Positions 59,872-64,000 of a stretch of DNA of 64,000 bases are shown piece after piece; position 1 is the stretch's first letter, and each line of letters opens with the position of its first letter. The stretch is from Pempheris klunzingeri. Taxonomy: Eukaryota; Chordata; Actinopteri; Acropomatiformes; Pempheridae. A model generated the notes under the pieces. The model searched no databases and was not told the DNA's origin. It worked only from the letters and a program-made list of their open reading frames with translations. The stretch covers positions 6,160,175-6,224,174 of the forward strand of contig NC_092031.1 in NCBI RefSeq assembly GCF_042242105.1. The letters are read 5' to 3'. A program made the translations under genes and the position numbers.

Positions 59872-59945
59872 TCAGTCGTTTTATCGTCATATGTACAGAT
59901 GAAAACAAGTTTCACTGCACAATAAAATGAAAAATTAACATTGTA
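59872..59945 (-). repeat. LINE 3'-end fragment
   Basis: TCAATTCAGTCGTTTTATCG and GAAAACAAGTTTCACTGCAC match, in reverse, a common fish LINE terminus as I remember it. Confidence 0.45.
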
Positions 59946-60393
59946 TGTGATAATTATCTTTAATCAAGCATTAAATGGTGCTTACAGGGTTGTGAATAGT
60001 TCAACATTACCGGGCACCAATTTTTACCGAAAGTTATCAAAATAAAGTGTTGATAAATAAAAACATACAGTGACGTTGTGAAATTTACGGAGTCCCGGAA
60101 AGGTCATAATTCCTGCTCAGGTCACTGAATTTGACGGGTGACAGAACAAGGTGTAACACCTAAGAGGCCCATAAATCAATCAAAATGTATGAACTCAACT
60201 TCAAAGCGCACATTTTAAATCGATCAGGTGAAAATGGCGTTTCAATCTCTCTGATTTTGCAATTTGTATTTTTTTATTTTTTTGCTAGTTTTGAGGTGAG
60301 CAAAAGGTCAAGCAGGGGTCAGAGGTGAGTCTAGCTAGCTAGCTACCGTCACTGTCGTCATCATGGCGGATTAACGCACAGGACATTTTTATC

Positions 60394-60594
60394 GTGGAGA
60401 AGAAAAAAACACCCAAAAATACAGAAACCTGGAGCTTCAGCTGCTGCTGTGCAAGTTCAAACTGGCTTTGTACCTTAAATGTAACTTCCCTGATGTCGCT
60501 TGAGAGTGACCTGCGCTTGAAAGTGGATTTTTATGATTTTACATTGAACTCAGCTACAGAGGAGAAGAGCTGGATATTAGCTTCTAACAGGTAA
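60394..60594 (+). CDS. Unrecognised short open frame ending at a splice-donor-like site
   Basis: The frame encodes 66 residues, starting MEKKKTPKNTETWSFSCCCA, with no domain I recognise. It ends at TAACAG followed by GTAAAT, so it could be a first coding exon. About 45 bp upstream is CATCATGGCGGAT, a YY1-type core-promoter motif. No downstream exon could be found. It may equally be the first exon of a non-coding transcript or chance. Confidence 0.2.
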   Translation: MEKKKTPKNTETWSFSCCCASSNWLCTLNVTSLMSLESDLRLKVDFYDFTLNSATEEKSWILASNR

Positions 60595-60599
60595 ATTAA

Positions 60600-61218
60600 C
60601 CCCATTATTGGATTTATTGGATTTATCCGGACTGTTGCTGTGGCATATTGTTAGAAAAAATAACGCCACTGAGCTGTGTGCAACTGTTGCTGTTATATCT
60701 CTCATTTCTGCTTATTTACTTTTATTTACAACAGAAAACAAAGATTTAAAACAGCCAAATAAGTATTCCAAAAACTTAAAGAGCCTGCTGGACTGTTTTA
60801 TTTTGGCCTGGTAGTGTTTATGTAGGTGTACACATGGTGAAATTCAAAATAAGATTTTAAGAAATGCCTATTTTGAGCTGGTCTAAAACTTTGACATCCA
60901 GTATTTATGTCTATACTCTTATTGTTTCTAGTTTGATTTTACTCCGTGATAAAGTACTTATTCGGCGCTGTATAAGTTTTGTGTGGCGTGTTACCACATG
61001 GAGTCGTTGTTCTGCTTGAAAAGAGCAAGGTTTTTACCGTCGAATTTATTCATTCCTCATATTATTTAATACTAAAATAAAGTAAAATATCACCGTCGGT
61101 GTGATTAAAGATGTGATGGGACATGCACAGTGCTGCACCTAAATTCAGATTAAACTCGTACATTTGTTTAACATTTTGTTTAAAAGGTAAAGGAAAACAA
61201 AGGAAATTAAGTTCTCCG
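60600..61218. other. AT-rich stretch before the U5 cluster
   Basis: No feature recognised apart from a short chance open frame. Confidence 0.35.
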
Positions 61219-61236
61219 TTCCCAGCATGCTTTGCG
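61219..61236 (+). promoter_or_regulatory. Distal sequence element (ZNF143/Staf-type site) of U5 copy 1
   Basis: TTCCCAGCATGCTTTGCG fits the Staf consensus (YYCCCRNMATSCMYYRCR) at 17 of 18 positions by my count. It lies about 214 bp upstream of the U5 start, where vertebrate snRNA genes carry their distal element. Confidence 0.75.
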
Positions 61237-61368
61237 TCACCAACGTGAAAACAGCAATAAAGTTGTGATCAAAGTATCACAGTGAAACAATGTAAAGTTC
61301 ACACTTTTCAGCTCTGCTAACGAGTCCGCATCAGTCTGATCTCCGGTTTAATTAGTGGCGTCAACTAC

Positions 61369-61388
61369 ACACCGGTGGTGAAGTACAT
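61369..61388 (+). promoter_or_regulatory. Proximal sequence element (PSE) of U5 copy 1
   Basis: CACCGGTGGTGAAGTACAT starts 63 bp before the RNA, the PSE position in RNA polymerase II snRNA genes. The same spacing and nearly the same sequence recur before copy 4. Confidence 0.6.
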
Positions 61389-61432
61389 GTCCCTGCTGAA
61401 GGGATCGGCCTCTGAGACATCCTGACAGTTAG

Positions 61433-61548
61433 ATTACTCTTGATTTTCTTCAGATCGTATAAATCTTTCGCCTTTTACTAAAGATTTCCGTGGAGAGGAT
61501 CAACAAGAGTTGAACTCAATTTTTTGATGCCCTGCTATCAGCGGGGCT
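61433..61548 (+). ncRNA. rnu5: U5 spliceosomal snRNA, copy 1
   Basis: The 116-nt sequence follows vertebrate U5 from end to end. The core from CAGATCGTATAAATC to CCGTGGAGAGGA equals the human core as I know it. Loop I, the nine-base GCCTTTTAC that holds the exon ends during splicing, is at 61470-61478 on a perfect AAATCTTT/AAAGATTT stem. The Sm site AATTTTTTGA is at 61518-61527, and a 3' hairpin (GCCCTGC, loop, GCGGGGC) follows. The outer stem pairs CTCTTG with CAAGAG, different bases from human but still paired. U5 is the core RNA of the U5 snRNP. A distal element and PSE lie upstream, so the copy looks functional. Confidence 0.9.
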
Positions 61549-61781
61549 TCCTGATATGTTAAAATAAAATACACTTATCTAATTTACCGGATTCTGTTAG
61601 GCAGATATTTCACTATGAACATATGGAGAACTCTGACTTGGCGTGTCCGACCTGGCGTCTAGTATGAAAATGTCAATATCTGTGTGTCTTTTACTTCTCG
61701 GCGTTAATACAGTTGTCTTTGCAGCACTAAAAAGATTCAGTGGCCCGTTTACCCCTCTATCCCTCATCCATCGCTACCTGG

Positions 61782-61782
61782 G

Positions 61783-61821
<39 letters not shown>

Positions 61822-61832
61822 GGGGGGGGGGA
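61782..61832. repeat. (GT)n(GA)n(G)n compound microsatellite
   Basis: A GT run passes into GA and then a G run, between U5 copies 1 and 2. Confidence 0.95.
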
Positions 61833-62011
61833 GTTTCCGAAAATGTAGTGTAATTTATCTAAAAGCAGGAATACTAACGCAGCTGCAAACGGCGTATTCG
61901 GCAGTAGAGTTGTGTTTTTCTGATAGAGCTGAGAACATTTCTTTAAATAAATGAAAATAATGGAGACGTCCGTGAAATTCAATCTCTAGATAAACCGGAA
62001 GTCTTAACGCT

Positions 62012-62029
62012 ATCCCATGATGCCGTGCG
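62012..62029 (+). promoter_or_regulatory. Distal sequence element (Staf-type) of U5 copy 2
   Basis: ATCCCATGATGCCGTGCG keeps the CCCRNNATGC core of the Staf consensus and lies about 224 bp before U5 copy 2, close to the spacing at copy 1. Confidence 0.6.
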
Positions 62030-62175
62030 CCATAGCATGAACGGCTAACCAATGCTAAATAAACATGTTTTTCACATTAAAATCCCACAGTAATTTTTTA
62101 TGTGATTCTCTATTTCAACAGTTTGCCCCTCAGAGTTTGAGTAGTATTAGTAGTATGATTAGATTATCTGTGAAC

Positions 62176-62190
62176 CACCACTTAAAGTTG
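62176..62190 (+). promoter_or_regulatory. Proximal sequence element of U5 copy 2
   Basis: CACCACTTAAAGTTG, 60 bp before the RNA start, resembles the vertebrate PSE (CACC followed by AAAGT). Its sequence differs from the copy 1 element. Confidence 0.6.
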
Positions 62191-62235
62191 TGTTGTCGCC
62201 AACCTGGTTGATCTCTGTCTGTCAATGATGTTAGT

Positions 62236-62349
62236 ACACTCTTGTTTCTCTTCAGATCGTATAAATCTTTCGCCTTTTACTAAAGATTTCCGTGGAGAGG
62301 AACAACAAGAGTTTAGCTCAATTTTTTGATGCCCTGCTTCAGTGGGGCT
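62236..62349 (+). ncRNA. rnu5: U5 spliceosomal snRNA, copy 2
   Basis: This is the copy closest to human U5: TTTCTCTTCAGATCG at the 5' side and CCGTGGAGAGGAACAAC after loop I are as in human. Loop I GCCTTTTAC is at 62272-62280, the Sm site AATTTTTTGA near 62320, and the 3' hairpin GCCCTGC, TTCA, GTGGGGC ends at 62348. The outer CTCTTG/CAAGAG stem is kept. PSE and a distal element stand at standard distances. It is probably functional. Confidence 0.9.
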
Positions 62350-62589
62350 TCCTACATATGTATAATATAAATATATATTTGGTAACTTCACCTCCAGTTT
62401 GTCAGACATGTAAAAGGAGCCCTGTCTATGTTACCCTTCAGAGAGAGGAGGTGGAGAGAATCTCCTTCAAGTACCTTAAGAAACAATAAACTGAATTGGA
62501 CTCTCATCACTGGAAGGAAAGGACAGAGCAGGCTGTTCTTCCTGAGACTCAGCTCATTCAGTGTGTGCAACAAACGGATAAATGCATTG

Positions 62590-62720
62590 TAGCCAGAGAT
62601 GGGATTTATGACTCTTTGAAGGGAGCCGGATCTTGAGGAGCCGTTCCTTTCAAAGAGCCGTTCAGAAGAGCCGTTCAAACGACTGACTCGTTATATTTAT
62701 TTATTAGAAGTCAACCAGGG
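62590..62720. repeat. Fish repeat with three GAGCCGTTC motifs
   Basis: GAGCCGTTC occurs at 62638, 62657 and 62669, with CAAACGACTGACTCG following. I recall this as a dispersed fish sequence. It lies between U5 copy 2 and the tandem array. Confidence 0.45.
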
Positions 62721-63205
62721 GTAACTCGTTTTTATCAAGGAAACAATCACTGGAAGCAGTTATAAAATAAGATTTGGTTCAGTATAATTCAAACCTGTAC
62801 ATCTTGTACATGAATTATTCTGAAATATTGATTATAATTTCATTTGGCTTGTGTTTTCAGTGTAATCATTCCGTAAGATGGTGTCATACCAACATGCTTT
62901 GACAGTGAGATCACTATTTAGAATTTTCCCTTCACCTAAAAAACTTTGTGGCACAATAAAAACTACGCAGGCTACAGATAACTTCCATGCAAAATAACTT
63001 TAGTGTGAAATTTTGATATGTGAAAATATGAAAAGAATAAATGATATATATATTTATATATAAATAAATTAAAATGAGGACATGATAAAAATGTGAATGC
63101 ATAATTGTACTAAACTACCTGGTGTGTGTTTACCTGAACTACTTTACAAACAGGAACTCATCTCATTGACTCAAATCCACATCAGAACAATGGAAACGAT
63201 AACAA
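62721..63205. other. AT-rich spacer in the U5 cluster
   Basis: No gene is seen. ATATATATATTTATATATAA occurs near 63044. Confidence 0.35.
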
Positions 63206-63209
63206 ATGA

Positions 63210-63292
63210 CTTTCAATTTTTTGATGCCCTGTGTCACTGCAGGGCTGTCTGATGTGTTTAAAGTAACTTTCCAAGACAATACTGTCCTTCGC
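63210..63292 (+). pseudogene. U5 snRNA 3' fragment with 3' flank
   Basis: Only the Sm-site region (CAATTTTTTGATGCCC) and 3' hairpin remain, followed by the same 3' flank (GTAACTTTCCAAGACAATAC) found after copies 3 and 4. Loop I and the 5' half are missing, so it cannot act as U5. Confidence 0.8.
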
Positions 63293-63323
63293 ACAGTGAT
63301 GACAGAGATGACCTTGAAAGTAG

Positions 63324-63440
63324 ATTACTCTTGATTCTTTTCAAATCGTATAAATCTTTCGCCTTTTACTAAAGCTTTCTGTGGAAAAGATCAACAAGAG
63401 TTGAACTCAATTTTTTGATGCCCTGTGTCACTGCAGGGCT
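63324..63440 (+). ncRNA. U5 snRNA copy 3, diverged, likely pseudogene
   Basis: Full length (117 nt) with intact loop I and Sm site. The loop I stem has AAAGCTTT in place of AAAGATTT, which leaves a mismatch, and the 5' side reads TTCAAATCG. The sequence before it is the 3' flank of the preceding fragment, with no PSE at -60. It is probably not transcribed. Confidence 0.7.
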
Positions 63441-63737
63441 TTCTGATGTGTTTAAGGTAACTTTCCAAGACAATACTGTCCTTCGCACAGTGGAAACGTG
63501 TGTAGTTCACTGCACGTCTTTGCGCACAGATCCGTTTGACTCATGCCGCTGCTGTGCAATCTTCCTCCTTTTGTTTATTCTTAATAATAATTGCACACAT
63601 TACTTCTCTGCTGCACTAAAACTTAACAAAAATTAATGTTGTGATCAAAGTATCACAGTGTAAAGTTCACACTTATCAGCTCTGCTAACGAGTCTGCATC
63701 AGTCTGATGTCCAGTTTAATAAGTGGTGTTAACGGCA

Positions 63738-63756
63738 CACCGGTTGTGAGGTACAT
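63738..63756 (+). promoter_or_regulatory. PSE-like element of U5 copy 4
   Basis: CACCGGTTGTGAGGTACAT starts 63 bp upstream of copy 4 and aligns base for base with the copy 1 element except for two changes. Confidence 0.5.
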
Positions 63757-63800
63757 GTCCCTGCTGAAGGGATCGGTCTCTGAGATTGCTTTGAAAGTAG

Positions 63801-63917
63801 ACTACTCTTGATTCTTTTCAAATTGCATAAATCTTTCGCCTTTTACTAAAGATTTCCGTGGAAAGGATCAACAAGAGTTGAACTCAATTTTTTGATGCCC
63901 TGTGTCACTGCAGGGCT
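63801..63917 (+). ncRNA. U5 snRNA copy 4, variant
   Basis: Full length, with intact loop I, loop I stem and Sm site. The 5' segment reads TTTTCAAATTGCATAAATC, so two bases before the stem differ from copies 1 and 2. The flank from about 63641 to 63786 is a near copy of 61258-61410 and includes the PSE. I found no Staf-type site at -215. It could be a weakly expressed variant or a recent pseudogene. Confidence 0.7.
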
Positions 63918-64000
63918 TTCTGATGTGTATAAGGTAACTTTCCAAGACAATACTGTCCTCCTCACAGTGGAAACGTGTGTAGTTCACTGCACGTCTTTGC

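Larger units (their letters stand above)
55793..60340. other. st6galnac1 3' UTR and gene-poor repeat region
   Basis: The 3' end of st6galnac1 is not certain; AATAAA occurs near 57217 and 57932 but a nearer non-canonical signal may be used. The rest holds interspersed repeats and microsatellites listed separately. I found no convincing coding exon on either strand, including none of a second sialyltransferase. Confidence 0.4.
63324..64000 (+). repeat. Tandem array, about 477-bp unit, containing U5 copies
   Basis: U5 copies 3 and 4 start 477 bp apart. The sequence after copy 4 (TAACTTTCCAAGACAATACT, then GTGTGTAGTTCACTGCACGT) repeats that after copy 3. The second unit is cut by the window edge, so the array continues to the right. 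Confidence 0.85.

Noticed and set aside
56000-60300. A second sialyltransferase gene (st6galnac2) downstream
   Set aside because: No sialylmotif L, S or VS could be found on either strand.
63324-64000. A CRISPR-like or satellite array
   Set aside because: The repeated unit is explained by U5 snRNA genes with their flanks; the copies are diverged and few.

Overview
The window looks like genomic DNA of a spiny-rayed teleost fish (inference). The evidence is vertebrate multi-exon genes with short introns, dense CA/TG microsatellites, and many copies of interspersed repeats I recognise from teleost genomes. All the protein genes I can name (a Cys-loop receptor, rnf157, srsf2, mxra7, st6galnac1) have relatives on human 17q25, so this is a conserved block with local changes in order. 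Exon limits below were set by hand from reading frame, GT/AG sites and phase, and each assembled frame closes without a stop.

Layout. At the left edge (181-220, minus) is a signal-peptide exon of a Cys-loop receptor whose remainder lies outside the window. A fresh 5'-truncated L1-type LINE with perfect 16-bp target duplications sits at 762-1908. Then come a complete ten-exon 5-HT3-like/ZACN-like receptor gene on the minus strand (9274-3235) and rnf157, a 19-exon E3 ligase gene on the minus strand (34848-13028, 3' UTR to about 11170). Its promoter is head to head with srsf2 (plus, 36017-37145, long 3' UTR to about 39250). Next are mxra7 (plus, 41494-46027) and st6galnac1 (plus, 46563-55792), about 430 bp apart.

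From 56 to 61 kb there is gene-poor, repeat-rich sequence. From 61.2 kb to the right edge is a cluster of U5 spliceosomal snRNA genes on the plus strand. Two copies look functional, with an invariant loop I, Sm site, PSE and a ZNF143/Staf-type distal element. Two more diverged full-length copies and one 3' fragment lie in a tandem array of about 477 bp that runs off the window.

The genes do not form one pathway. srsf2 and the U5 RNAs both serve splicing, st6galnac1 is a Golgi sialyltransferase, rnf157 a RING ubiquitin ligase, mxra7 a small membrane-anchored protein, and the receptors are pentameric ligand-gated channels. I saw no retroviral, Polinton or CRISPR sequence. The main observations are the U5 cluster, the receptor pair that appears to lack the serotonin-binding tryptophan, an Asn-to-Thr change in sialylmotif L of st6galnac1, and the rnf157/srsf2 shared promoter.
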